Assembly (NCBI GenBank): GCA_017694175.1
Contig: JADINE010000036.1
Location: forward strand, 1 to 34,165
DNA: 34,165 nucleotides
Direction of reading: 5' to 3'
From: Candidatus Enterousia excrementavium
Lineage (GTDB): Bacteria > Pseudomonadota > Alphaproteobacteria > Rs-D84
Position 1 is the stretch's first letter; every line of letters starts with the position of its first letter. Below the pieces are notes generated by a model. It was not told where the DNA came from. It did not search any database and was given only the letters and a program-made list of their open reading frames with translations. A program made the position numbers and the translations under genes. Of this stretch, positions 7,182-15,132 are shown one piece after another.

Positions 7182-8054
7182 TCACGATTCAAAATCCATA
7201 TCACGCAATTTTTCTGCGCGTGGGGCGATTTTTCCAATGGACGTTTGTAATTGTTCAATATCGGTTGCCGCCAATGAAAAATGCTGTTGCACTTTGCCGG
7301 CACGATCGGCCAGGCGCCCTAAATCAGTCAGCAGCAATTCTAATTCGCGCTTAATCTTGTCCGCCACGCGTTTGATTTTAATATCAGATAATACTGCGCG
7401 AATAGTATTCAATGTTGCCCACAAAGTAGATGGCGATACAATAAATACTTTGCGTCGTGCGGCATAATCTATGATATTTGGAAATTCGCGATGCAATGTT
7501 TCGAATATAGATTCCGATGCTATAAACATCATGGCAGATTCTGCTGTTTTGCCAGGAATTATATATTTTTCAGCAATGGCGTCAATATGTTTGCGCACGT
7601 CCAGTTCAAATTGTTTCCGCGCCCCGTCGTCGTTTAATTCCGTCATGCGACTGTAACTTTCCAGCGGAAACTTACTGTCGATAATCATATCGCCCGGCGG
7701 ATACGGCAGTCGAATTATGCAATCAGGCCGCACACCAGTATCCAGCACAGTTTGAAACGAATATGTTTCTGGTGGCATAATATCGGCAACCAAATCAGCC
7801 AGTTGCCGTTCGCCAAAAGTCCCGCGCGCCTGTTTATTCCCCATCAAGATATTTTTAAAATTGGCAATATCTGCACTGATATTTTTTAATTCAATTGCAT
7901 TTTGACTAAGCGCGCCCAACCGTTCCGCCAATCGTTCGCGCAGGCGGGCGTTATCTTCGCGCAGGCTGGAAATATCAACCGTTGGCCGGCGCATTAACAG
8001 CACGACTAATAATACGATAATGATAAACAATAACACGAAAATATAAGTTGTCAT
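7182..8054 (-). CDS. rmuC: RmuC family DNA recombination protein
   Basis: 290 residues. An N-terminal membrane segment (residues 4-21) is followed by a short coiled coil (SLREDNARLRERLAERL) and the RmuC nuclease-like core: KQARGTFGERQLADLV near 75-90, RPDCIIRLP near 110 and IDSKFPLESY near 125. E. coli RmuC has 475 residues; this one keeps the core but has short coiled-coil regions. RmuC is thought to limit inversions at short inverted repeats, acting as a membrane-tethered nuclease-like protein. The Shine-Dalgarno AAAGGA precedes the ATG. It is divergent from def, and the two promoter regions overlap. Confidence 0.92.
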   Translation of the reverse strand: MTTYIFVLLFIIIVLLVVLLMRRPTVDISSLREDNARLRERLAERLGALSQNAIELKNISADIANFKNILMGNKQARGTFGERQLADLVADIMPPETYSFQTVLDTGVRPDCIIRLPYPPGDMIIDSKFPLESYSRMTELNDDGARKQFELDVRKHIDAIAEKYIIPGKTAESAMMFIASESIFETLHREFPNIIDYAARRKVFIVSPSTLWATLNTIRAVLSDIKIKRVADKIKRELELLLTDLGRLADRAGKVQQHFSLAATDIEQLQTSIGKIAPRAEKLRDMDFES

Positions 8055-8105
8055 TTTCCAATCCTTTGCTAGAATCCATTATAAAAGGATTTATATATGT
8101 TGCAA
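8048..8105. promoter_or_regulatory. Overlapping divergent promoters of rmuC (-) and def (+)
   Basis: Minus strand: TTGCAA (8105-8100) and TATAAT (8083-8078), 16-base spacer, predicted start near 8071, 17 bases before the rmuC ATG. Plus strand: TTGTCA (8048-8053) and TAGAAT (8070-8075), 16-base spacer, predicted start near 8082 for def. The two core promoters interleave, so the two polymerases probably compete. The minus -35 box overlaps the first codons of def. Confidence 0.65.
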
Positions 8106-8597
8106 ATGAAACTTTGTGGCGATTTGATTTTGCGTGAAAAGTGTGCACCTGTTACGGAAATCACGCCGGAAGTATTGGATATTATGGATGAAATGGTTGG
8201 CATGATGCGTGATCAAAATGGGGTTGGCTTGGCCGCGCCCCAGGTTGGGCAGTTAAAACGTTTTTTGGTTATGATGGATCCAGACACCGAAACAGTATTC
8301 AAAATGATTAATCCAAAAATCATTACTCGCAGTGCGGATGTATGCACAATGGAAGAAGGTTGCCTGTCCGTTCTGGGGCCTGACGATTTGCCTGTGTACG
8401 CAAACGTTACGCGTCCTGCGTCGGTTGATGTGGAATGGACGGACGAAAATGGCAAATCGCTGGCGGCGAAAATGTCCGGTTTGCCGGCACGAATTGTTCA
8501 GCATGAAACAGATCATCTGGATGGAGTTTTATTCATAGATTACTTGTCGCCGGTGCGACGTGAAATGGTTATGCGAAAAGTTCGGAAACACAAATGA
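8097..8597 (+). CDS. def: Peptide deformylase
   Basis: 166 residues, the usual size. All three active-site motifs are present: GVGLAAPQ (residues 42-49), EGCLS with metal ligand C89, and HETDH (residues 136-140) with two His ligands and catalytic E137. The enzyme removes the formyl group from the initiator methionine of nascent chains, using Fe2+ or Zn2+. ATG 8097 has AAGGA 7 bases upstream. The gene overlaps fmt by 4 bases (ATGA), the classic translational coupling of def-fmt. Confidence 0.97.
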   Translation: MLQMKLCGDLILREKCAPVTEITPEVLDIMDEMVGMMRDQNGVGLAAPQVGQLKRFLVMMDPDTETVFKMINPKIITRSADVCTMEEGCLSVLGPDDLPVYANVTRPASVDVEWTDENGKSLAAKMSGLPARIVQHETDHLDGVLFIDYLSPVRREMVMRKVRKHK

Positions 8598-9400
8598 AAT
8601 TAATACTTATGGGCACAAATGATTTTGTTGTGCCTATGTTTGACGCGATATTAAATGCAGGCCATGAAATTATGGCGGTGTTTACTCGTGCACCGCGCCC
8701 CGCGGGACGTAAACAGATTTTAACGCCGTCGCCTGTGCATGATTGGGCGAACGCCCACGGGTTGCCTGTGTACACAAATATTGGTGAATATAATTTTTCG
8801 CCGGATATGATTGTGGTCGCATCATATGGGGTAATTTTGCGCGATAATGTGTTGTCGTCTGCACCATGTATAAATATACACCCAAGTGATTTGCCGCGCT
8901 ATCGCGGGCCATCGCCAATACGTACTGCGATTTATAACGGCGATGAAAAATCAGCCGTATGCCTGATGCAAATCACGGCTGAAATGGATGCGGGCGATGT
9001 ATATATGCGGCGCGAATTCAGTATCGGCGAAAACGATACAAATTCAGATGTTGAACGCATTGTATCCAAAATCGGTGCGGAAATGTTGGTGGAATACTTA
9101 TCGAATCCGTCTGGGTATGCGCCAATTGCGCAAAGCGGCACACCAACATACACGCGTAAATTTACAGGTGCCGACGAAATAATTGATTGGCACCGCAGCG
9201 CGCGTGAAATCCACAATCAAATTCGTGCATTGGGGGCGGGGCGCACAAAAATCAACGGGACAGAAGTAAAAATTTTGGAAACGCGTGTGGAAAACGGTGA
9301 ACTGAAAATCATCATGATTCAGCCCGCTGGCAAACGTCCCATGGATTGGCGCAGTTTTATAAATGGCCTGCATGGCGCAGAAATAAAATTCGGGGAATAA
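8594..9400 (+). CDS. fmt: Methionyl-tRNA formyltransferase, short form
   Basis: 268 residues against about 315 in E. coli. The N-terminal formyltransferase domain is complete in pattern: MGTNDFVVP start, IVVASYGVIL, NIHPSDLPRYRGPSPI (N94 and H96 of the catalytic triad) and the EMDAGD segment carrying the catalytic Asp. The C-terminal tRNA-binding domain is reduced: it keeps DEIIDWHRSAREIHNQIRAL and the final QPAGKRPM helix, but the intervening beta-barrel is about 40-50 residues shorter. Fmt formylates Met-tRNAfMet, the counterpart of the Def reaction. It is coupled to def and followed after two bases by a Cys-rich gene. Confidence 0.94.
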   Translation: MKLILMGTNDFVVPMFDAILNAGHEIMAVFTRAPRPAGRKQILTPSPVHDWANAHGLPVYTNIGEYNFSPDMIVVASYGVILRDNVLSSAPCINIHPSDLPRYRGPSPIRTAIYNGDEKSAVCLMQITAEMDAGDVYMRREFSIGENDTNSDVERIVSKIGAEMLVEYLSNPSGYAPIAQSGTPTYTRKFTGADEIIDWHRSAREIHNQIRALGAGRTKINGTEVKILETRVENGELKIIMIQPAGKRPMDWRSFINGLHGAEIKFGE

Positions 9401-9402
9401 AA

Positions 9403-9585
9403 ATGCAGTTTTGTGGATTGTGGCACGCGCATGTAAAATTATCTGTTCATAATGATTTTGGTAAATGCGAATGCTTGGGGTGTTTTGGGTCACATTGTCA
9501 CAGTTGTAAAACATATGCACGTATGCAATCATTGATTATGGACACGTTTGAAAAAACTAAATGTGATAAATGTTTGGAGCGATAA
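9403..9585 (+). CDS. Small Cys-rich, probably metal-binding protein, function unknown
   Basis: 60 residues with eight Cys at 4, 22, 24, 27, 32, 35, 54 and 57, including CEC-x2-C, CHSC and CDKC, plus four His. The CxxC pairs suggest a zinc-binding or Fe-S fold. There is no signal peptide or membrane segment. GGGGA lies 6 bases before ATG 9403; the gene starts two bases after fmt and its stop immediately precedes the truA start codon, so it is embedded in the def-fmt-truA operon. I do not recognise the family. Its context suggests a role near translation or tRNA modification, which is inference. Confidence 0.78.
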   Translation: MQFCGLWHAHVKLSVHNDFGKCECLGCFGSHCHSCKTYARMQSLIMDTFEKTKCDKCLER

Positions 9586-10344
9586 ATGACGCGGTATAAA
9601 ATAACTCTTGAATACGATGGCACAAATTTAATTGGATGGCAACAGAATCACCAGGGGCCATCTGTGCAATCTTTGTTATTGGACGCGATTGAAAAATTTT
9701 GTGGTGCGCGCCCTGATATTGTGGCGGCTGGCCGCACGGACGCGGGCGTGCATGCGGTTGCAATGATTGCACATTTTGATTTGGATTCGAATGCGTCTGC
9801 GGATACAGTTATGCGTGCCATGAATTTTTATTTAACAAATTCGCCTGTATCTGTGTTGGATTGCGAAATTGTGCCGGACGGTTTTAACGCGCGTTTTTCA
9901 TGTACTGCGCGCCATTATAAATACATTGTTTTAAATCGTGCGGCACCGCCCACGTTGGATAAAAATCGTGTGTATTGGGTGCCGCGCAAATTAAACGTTA
10001 CGGCCATGCGAACAGCGGCAAAAAAATTAATTGGCCACCATGATTTTACCAGTTTTCGCGCCACCCAGTGCCAGGCCAAAAGTCCGATAAAAACGTTGGA
10101 TGAATGTAAAATAACCCGGCGCGGCGATTTAATAGTATTTGAATTTTCAGCGCGTTCATTTTTGCATCACATGGTTCGCAATATGGTTGGCACATTGATT
10201 GAAATAGGGTTGGGCAAACCATACGATATTGACGAAATTTTCAAGGCCTGTAATCGCAGTGCTGCCGGGCCAACTGCGCCTGCGGCCGGATTATATTTTA
10301 TTCGTGCGGATTATGCCACGGGCGCGACCGCGGAACATAGTTAA
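9586..10344 (+). CDS. truA: tRNA pseudouridine(38-40) synthase TruA
   Basis: 252 residues, normal for TruA. The catalytic motif GRTDAGVHA is present with nucleophile D52. YDGTNLIGWQ near the N-terminus and FRATQCQAKSP and FLHHMVRNMVGTLIEIG in the second half are family signatures. The enzyme converts uridines 38-40 of the anticodon stem-loop to pseudouridine in many tRNAs. It starts directly after the stop of the Cys-rich gene (TAA then ATG). Its last 47 bases overlap the 3' end of comEC on the other strand. Confidence 0.97.
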   Translation: MTRYKITLEYDGTNLIGWQQNHQGPSVQSLLLDAIEKFCGARPDIVAAGRTDAGVHAVAMIAHFDLDSNASADTVMRAMNFYLTNSPVSVLDCEIVPDGFNARFSCTARHYKYIVLNRAAPPTLDKNRVYWVPRKLNVTAMRTAAKKLIGHHDFTSFRATQCQAKSPIKTLDECKITRRGDLIVFEFSARSFLHHMVRNMVGTLIEIGLGKPYDIDEIFKACNRSAAGPTAPAAGLYFIRADYATGATAEHS

Positions 10345-12238
10345 CACGTCCGTTCGGATAAATTACAAAACCTCCACGCAAAATTTTATGATTGCATTTC
10401 GGTGCATTGATATCAAAGTAAGAAACTATGTAGTCAACATTTTTATCACGACACAGGTTTACGATATTGCGTTGCAGTGGCACATATTTTTGCATATACG
10501 CCACAGTGAAATTTTCTGTTTCATATAACCATAATCCATCAACAGGTTTGCGACGAATATTCCGCGTGCCTGTTTCTTCGCAGTTTAATTGTTTCCATGT
10601 ATCAAAAGTAAAATAATGATTGGATGCGCGTGATTTACTGAATTCCAGTTTTTTATCGTCATTAACGAATGCGACCAGTTCATGATCGGCCGTGGCATAG
10701 AACGCTGGGCGCGGATATGTGACAATGATTGTTATTGCAGTGCAAATGAATGCCACACCCAGAATATAATTGATTTTTAATTTTAACGGCCGAATAAACA
10801 TGATTGAAATAAATCCCAGAACAATGAACACCATGGCGATATTTGGAATATGTGGTAAATGAAGCGTTGCATACGGCAGGCCTGCAATCCAATTACCCAT
10901 TTGCAAGCAATACTCGTAAACTGTTTCCGCCATATCAATTGGCCACATCCATCCGATTATTGCAGCTGGCACACCAATCATCACAAGTGGCATAATAACG
11001 ATTGAAAATACAGGCAATAAAATTAAATTTCCAACCAATCCATAAATTGGCAAATCATAAAAATGCATGATTACGAATGGCGCAGTAAACACAGTTGCGA
11101 CAACGGACGAAAGCACCGCCGTATAAATTGTTTTAATAATTTTATTCCTAGGCATTTTGGGGCGCGCATCTTGCCATAACCATACAAGGCCAAATATCGC
11201 AGCAAAAGATAATTGAAATCCTGGCTGCATGATAAAGTGCGGATTCATTAAAAATATAGCGCAAAACGCCACGCACACATTACGCACAGAAATCGCACTG
11301 CGTCCAAATATAAACGCCATAAATACCAAAGTGGTCATCAAAAACGCACGAATTGTTGCCACATCGCCACCTGACAAACATACGTAAAACAGTACGCCAA
11401 CCCATGCACAAACAAGTGCGGGGATACGAGCAGGCATTCGGCGTGTTAATGGCCCAATTGCACGAAAAATCAAATAAAACAAAGCAAACAACCATGCGGA
11501 AACAAGTGTGATATGAAAACCGCTTATTGACCACACGTGTCCAACGCCGGTCGCAGTCCACACAGGTGCGTCAATTTCAGGCACTGCATTTTTATATCCC
11601 AACACCAAAGTATCAACCAGGAAAGAATCAGCTTGTCTGTGCAATAAATCCCGCGCAGTTGAAATATTGCTTGTTGTGGTGGGTGAAATAATTTTTACGC
11701 TGTTGGCATATCCGGTGGCGCTAAGTCCGTTGAAATACGCCCATCGTGCATAATCAAAGCCTTCGGGTACGTCCGCCCCAGATGGTTTATACAGCCCACC
11801 ACGCACGCGCACAGTATCGCCGATATTCGGTATATTTGCATTTAGTTTCATTGACATACGCACCATGGCGTCGCCATCACCGGCGTTAATTTGTTCAGCA
11901 TCTGTTTTGATATACATTCGCACTTTATCAGACGTGTAATCCAAACCAGCTATTACCCCATTGATGGTTATTCCATGCATGTTGCGCGGAATTTGTGGTG
12001 TATCAATCAAATGTGCAAATACAGCCGCCCAACAAAAACCGAAAATGAAACAAGCAATCGCACGAATCGGCGCGACAGTTTTTATAAATATAAAAATCAG
12101 ACTTATAACAAAACCTGCGATGCACAATCCCAGATTTGGTTCTGTATCCAGATTGAAATACAATCCCGCGCCAAACGCCATTAAAAACGGCACCCACAGG
12201 AACAAATTGCCAAATTGATTTTCCCACAATTTCCGCAT
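10298..12238 (-). CDS. comEC: ComEC/Rec2 family DNA-uptake channel protein
   Basis: 646 residues. Three N-terminal membrane segments (about 10-75), a DUF4131-like soluble region (about 85-180) and the Competence transmembrane domain (about 225-490) with the hallmark VWSISGFHITLVSA (HISGLH-type motif). The C-terminal 130 residues occupy the place of the metallo-beta-lactamase domain of longer ComEC proteins, but no HxHxDH motif is present. ComEC carries single-stranded DNA across the inner membrane during transformation; no other competence gene is visible here. ATG 12238 coincides with the predicted transcription start, so the mRNA may be leaderless. It is convergent with truA and divergent from pyrG. 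Confidence 0.92.
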   Translation of the reverse strand: MRKLWENQFGNLFLWVPFLMAFGAGLYFNLDTEPNLGLCIAGFVISLIFIFIKTVAPIRAIACFIFGFCWAAVFAHLIDTPQIPRNMHGITINGVIAGLDYTSDKVRMYIKTDAEQINAGDGDAMVRMSMKLNANIPNIGDTVRVRGGLYKPSGADVPEGFDYARWAYFNGLSATGYANSVKIISPTTTSNISTARDLLHRQADSFLVDTLVLGYKNAVPEIDAPVWTATGVGHVWSISGFHITLVSAWLFALFYLIFRAIGPLTRRMPARIPALVCAWVGVLFYVCLSGGDVATIRAFLMTTLVFMAFIFGRSAISVRNVCVAFCAIFLMNPHFIMQPGFQLSFAAIFGLVWLWQDARPKMPRNKIIKTIYTAVLSSVVATVFTAPFVIMHFYDLPIYGLVGNLILLPVFSIVIMPLVMIGVPAAIIGWMWPIDMAETVYEYCLQMGNWIAGLPYATLHLPHIPNIAMVFIVLGFISIMFIRPLKLKINYILGVAFICTAITIIVTYPRPAFYATADHELVAFVNDDKKLEFSKSRASNHYFTFDTWKQLNCEETGTRNIRRKPVDGLWLYETENFTVAYMQKYVPLQRNIVNLCRDKNVDYIVSYFDINAPKCNHKILRGGFVIYPNGRVNYVPRSRPWHNPHE

Positions 12239-12244
12239 ATCAAA

Positions 12245-12290
12245 AGTATAGGAATTTATTATTGCGTCGCAACGAAAAATTTCGTATGAT
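12245..12290. promoter_or_regulatory. Divergent comEC/pyrG promoters sharing a palindromic -35 element
   Basis: The 11-base palindrome TTGCGtCGCAA (12262-12272) gives a -35 box on each strand. Plus: TTGCGT (12262-12267), 17 bases, TATGAT (12285-12290) for pyrG, start near 12297. Minus: TTGCGA (12272-12267), 16 bases, TATACT (12250-12245) for comEC, start at 12238, the A of its ATG. Polymerase binding in one direction should exclude the other. Confidence 0.7.
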
Positions 12291-12318
12291 GAAAGCCCAT
12301 AAGAGGAGGCATAATCTT

Positions 12319-13896
12319 ATGGCTAAATACATTTTCATCACCGGTGGTGTTGTTTCCAGTTTGGGCAAGGGCGTCGCAGCGGCAAGTTGTGGCGCCCTTC
12401 TTCAATCGCGTGGGTATACTGTGCATGCGCGCAAATTTGATCCGTATTTGAACATAGATCCCGGCACTATGTCGCCGTTTCAACATGGCGAAGTGTACGT
12501 GACAAATGACGGATTTGAAACGGATTTAGATTTGGGATATTACGAACGTTTTCTGGGGGCGCACCTGACGCGCAATGATTCGGTGTCTGGCGGGCGCATT
12601 TATTGGGACGTATTGAACGCCGAACGTCGTGGCGATTACCTGGGGGCGACGGTTCAAATGATTCCGCACGTCAGTAATAAAATCAAAGAATACATCGCCG
12701 CCCCAACAAATACAGATTTTGTTGTGTGCGAAATTGGCGGCACCGTCGGCGATATCGAAGGTAAAATATTCCTGGAATCAATTCGTCAATTTGCGAACGA
12801 TGTTGGTCGTAAAAATGTAATGTTCGTGCATTTGACTTTGGCGCCATATTTGGAAAAAAGCGGTGAATTAAAAACCAAGCCCACACAGATGTCTGTGCGT
12901 GAATTGCTGGAAAACGGGATCCAGGCGGACATGTTAATCGTGCGCACCCCGCGCATATTGACGCCTGATGAACGTGCCAAAATCGGAATGTTTTGTAATT
13001 TGCCTGCGAAAAATGTAATCAGTGGGATTGATGTGGATAACATTTACAAAATCCCATTGGCATACGATGCCCAACATGTATTTGACATAATCGCAGACCA
13101 TTTTGATTTACCAAACGCTGCCGGCAATATGGATAAATTCCAGAAAATAGAACACTATCTGGCCGCGGATTTACCGCATGTAAAAATCGGCATAGTCGGA
13201 AAATATTTCGACGTGCCCGACGCATATAAGTCTTTGAACGAGGCATTATTCCACGCCGGCATTCAAAACAATGTTCATGTGGATTTAGTCAAAATAAACG
13301 CAGAACATTTCACGCCCGATGCGGCGACGGGGCTGGACGGAATATTGGTACCTGGCGGATTCGGCACGCGTGGCGTTGCCGGTAAAATCGCCGCCGCAGG
13401 ATACGCGCGCGAAACAGGAACACCATACATGGGGATATGCCTGGGGATGCAGGTGGCGGTTATTGAATTTGCACGCAATGTATTGGGAATTTCGGACGCA
13501 GATTCCACCGAATTTGCGAAAAATTGCACGCCGGTGATAAATATCATGCCCGACCACAACGCTGAAAATATGGGCGGTACGTTGCGGTTGGGTGCATATC
13601 CATGTGTGATTTCACCAAACACATTGGCGCACAAGATATATGGCACAGATAAAATTTCCGAACGTCACCGCCACAGATACGAAATGGATATATCATTTGC
13701 CGATAAATTTGAAAGTGCCGGCATGGTGATATCAGGCCGCAGTCCAGATGGGCGCCTGCCTGAAATAGTGGAATTAAAAGATCATCCATTTTTTATTGCC
13801 GGGCAATTTCACCCTGAATTTCAATCCAGCCCATACACCGGCCACCCGATGTTTAACGCATTTATTGCGGCGGCGGCCAAACACGGCACAAATTAA
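12319..13896 (+). CDS. pyrG: CTP synthase
   Basis: 525 residues, slightly shorter than E. coli (545). The synthase domain starts with KYIFITGGVVSSLGKG (P-loop-like) and includes HARKFDPYLNIDPGTMSPFQHGEV and EIGGTVGDIE. The glutaminase domain carries GICLGMQ with nucleophile C374 and the HPE pair H498/E500. It makes CTP from UTP, ATP and glutamine, the last step of pyrimidine nucleotide synthesis. I place the start at ATG 12319 because AAGAGGAGG lies 9 bases upstream; the frame is open further 5' but lies within the promoter. Confidence 0.97.
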   Translation: MAKYIFITGGVVSSLGKGVAAASCGALLQSRGYTVHARKFDPYLNIDPGTMSPFQHGEVYVTNDGFETDLDLGYYERFLGAHLTRNDSVSGGRIYWDVLNAERRGDYLGATVQMIPHVSNKIKEYIAAPTNTDFVVCEIGGTVGDIEGKIFLESIRQFANDVGRKNVMFVHLTLAPYLEKSGELKTKPTQMSVRELLENGIQADMLIVRTPRILTPDERAKIGMFCNLPAKNVISGIDVDNIYKIPLAYDAQHVFDIIADHFDLPNAAGNMDKFQKIEHYLAADLPHVKIGIVGKYFDVPDAYKSLNEALFHAGIQNNVHVDLVKINAEHFTPDAATGLDGILVPGGFGTRGVAGKIAAAGYARETGTPYMGICLGMQVAVIEFARNVLGISDADSTEFAKNCTPVINIMPDHNAENMGGTLRLGAYPCVISPNTLAHKIYGTDKISERHRHRYEMDISFADKFESAGMVISGRSPDGRLPEIVELKDHPFFIAGQFHPEFQSSPYTGHPMFNAFIAAAAKHGTN

Positions 13897-13908
13897 TATT
13901 TTTGATAC

Positions 13909-13937
13909 TTGCAAATATCCGGAAATTCGGGTATAAT
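13909..13937 (+). promoter_or_regulatory. Strong promoter upstream of the Cys-rich gene (TTGCAA-17-TATAAT)
   Basis: TTGCAA (13909-13914) and TATAAT (13932-13937) are separated by an optimal 17 bases. The start is predicted near 13944. A terminator-like hairpin begins only about 28 bases later. Confidence 0.78.
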
Positions 13938-13943
13938 ATTCAA

Positions 13944-14005
13944 GAAATCAAATAAATTAAATGCCGAATTTAAACCACCGATTAATTTGGTGGTTTTTGT
14001 TTTTG
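13944..14005 (+). ncRNA. Short promoter-terminator unit: attenuator leader or small RNA
   Basis: From the predicted start near 13944, an 8-bp stem AAACCACC (13972-13979) with GGTGGTTT (13989-13996) is followed by a T-rich tract to about 14005. This would make a transcript of roughly 55-60 bases. Within it, ATG 13961 opens a 15-codon frame ending at TAA 14006, with two adjacent Trp codons inside the 3' arm of the hairpin. This could be a leader peptide of an attenuator, or merely a hairpin of a small RNA. No second, competing antiterminator stem was identified. Confidence 0.45.
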
Positions 14006-14045
14006 TAAAAATCCCAGAAATCTGCATATTTCATTCCCCCGAAAT

Positions 14046-14810
14046 GTGCCGAATCCAAACGGTGGTTTGACCGCGGCATTGATATTGTGTCCGGGACATG
14101 CGCTGTCTGCTTTGTATAACGGTGTTTGCACAGCATCGGGTGCGTGTCCATATTATTATGCGGCAAATACCGTGGTTCAGGTCACTAATGCGTCAGCTGT
14201 TATCGCGAATATAGGTCGGTATAGCGATGGCTGTGAACGTGGAGACGCATATGTCCTCAGACCAGATGGCCCAGGTTCTACAAATACTGGTGGACGATGC
14301 ATGATTGTGCCCACCTGTACAAAATGTGCAGATGGTTATGTGCTGACAGATGGCGATTTACCATTACGGATTTTTGCTGGTATGTCGAACGAAATTACAT
14401 GTAATAATTCTGGTGGGCGGGAATACAAAGTATGTGAACGTGAATCCGAACCAGGTCCAGATCCAGATTGCGTCAGCGATACAACATGGGTTGCCCACAC
14501 AGTCCAGGGATATGAAAAACGCACCACCCGCACATGGAATGGCACGCGTTGCGTTGAATCCACGCAATACAGATGTGCAATGGATTGGTATGGCAACCCC
14601 AGCACGTCCGCCACAGGGTGCCAGCATTGCCCTGCGGACACAATATGGGTATGGAACCAGGAATTGGGCAAGACCGAGCCAAAAATAGTGGCCGGCAAAA
14701 CGTTCCGTGCCGGCACCACACAAATAACTCAATGCGTAATAGATGGATATACCACAGCAGATAATTCTGGCGTATTCGATTACACAACCAGTTGTGGGTG
14801 GGTGCAGTAA
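14046..14810 (+). CDS. Cys-rich protein of unknown function, probably envelope or secreted, start uncertain
   Basis: 254 residues if read from GTG 14046; no convincing ribosome binding site precedes it. It contains 16 Cys, many in short-spaced patterns (PTCTKCADGY, TGCQHCPAD), and many Trp, Thr and Gly. This recalls disulfide-rich extracytoplasmic proteins with small EGF-like or growth-factor-receptor-like modules. The only hydrophobic stretch is near the N-terminus (GLTAALILCPGHALSA) and is a weak signal peptide. The gene may be the 3' remnant of a longer secreted protein or may need a different start. A strong promoter with an early terminator lies upstream and a good terminator follows. 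I do not recognise a family. Confidence 0.6.
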   Translation: MPNPNGGLTAALILCPGHALSALYNGVCTASGACPYYYAANTVVQVTNASAVIANIGRYSDGCERGDAYVLRPDGPGSTNTGGRCMIVPTCTKCADGYVLTDGDLPLRIFAGMSNEITCNNSGGREYKVCERESEPGPDPDCVSDTTWVAHTVQGYEKRTTRTWNGTRCVESTQYRCAMDWYGNPSTSATGCQHCPADTIWVWNQELGKTEPKIVAGKTFRAGTTQITQCVIDGYTTADNSGVFDYTTSCGWVQ

Positions 14811-14811
14811 T

Positions 14812-14838
14812 AAAAATGGGGCATTTGCCCCATTTTTT
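14812..14838 (+). terminator. Intrinsic terminator after the Cys-rich gene
   Basis: Stem aaaaatggggc (14812-14822) with gccccattttt (14827-14837), loop attt, then T. It begins one base after the stop codon. The palindromic A/T flanks could also serve the convergent gapR gene, which ends at 14853. Confidence 0.9.
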
Positions 14839-14852
14839 AATCAATAATGATT

Positions 14853-15101
14853 TTATAATCCCAACGCGTTACGGTACATCTGGGTTAATTCATCGGCTTC
14901 GTCCAATTCATCTGGATCCAGTTTACGCAAACGTATCATTTGACGGATGTATTTCGGATCGAAACCTGCGGATTTAGCCTCGCTATAAATCTCTTTAATA
15001 TCAGCAGCGATGGCGGCAGAATCCTCGTTCAATTTTTCAATTCTTTCGATAATGCTTAACAATTGTTGATTGTCAATTGCACCATGGTTAGCGTTTTTCA
15101 T
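14853..15101 (-). CDS. gapR: GapR family (DUF2312) nucleoid-associated protein
   Basis: 82 residues from the ATG at 15101, preceded by AGGGGA; an upstream in-frame ATG at 15170 would add a non-homologous leader. The whole protein matches the DUF2312 pattern: LLSIIERIEKLNEDSAAIAADIKEIYSEAKSAG as a coiled-coil helix, then FDPKYIRQMIRLRKLDPDE and a C-terminal helix. In Caulobacter GapR forms a tetramer that clamps overtwisted AT-rich DNA and stimulates topoisomerases. The family is characteristic of alphaproteobacteria. It is convergent with the Cys-rich gene and divergent from pyk. Confidence 0.92.
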   Translation of the reverse strand: MKNANHGAIDNQQLLSIIERIEKLNEDSAAIAADIKEIYSEAKSAGFDPKYIRQMIRLRKLDPDELDEADELTQMYRNALGL

Positions 15102-15132
15102 TGCTGTTTTCCCCTTGTTTTTTAATGAACTA

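Noticed and set aside
6870..7467. Long frames on both strands across 6870-7467
   Set aside because: They cross tandem repeats, a terminator and the 3' part of rmuC; no ribosome binding site or recognisable motif supports them.
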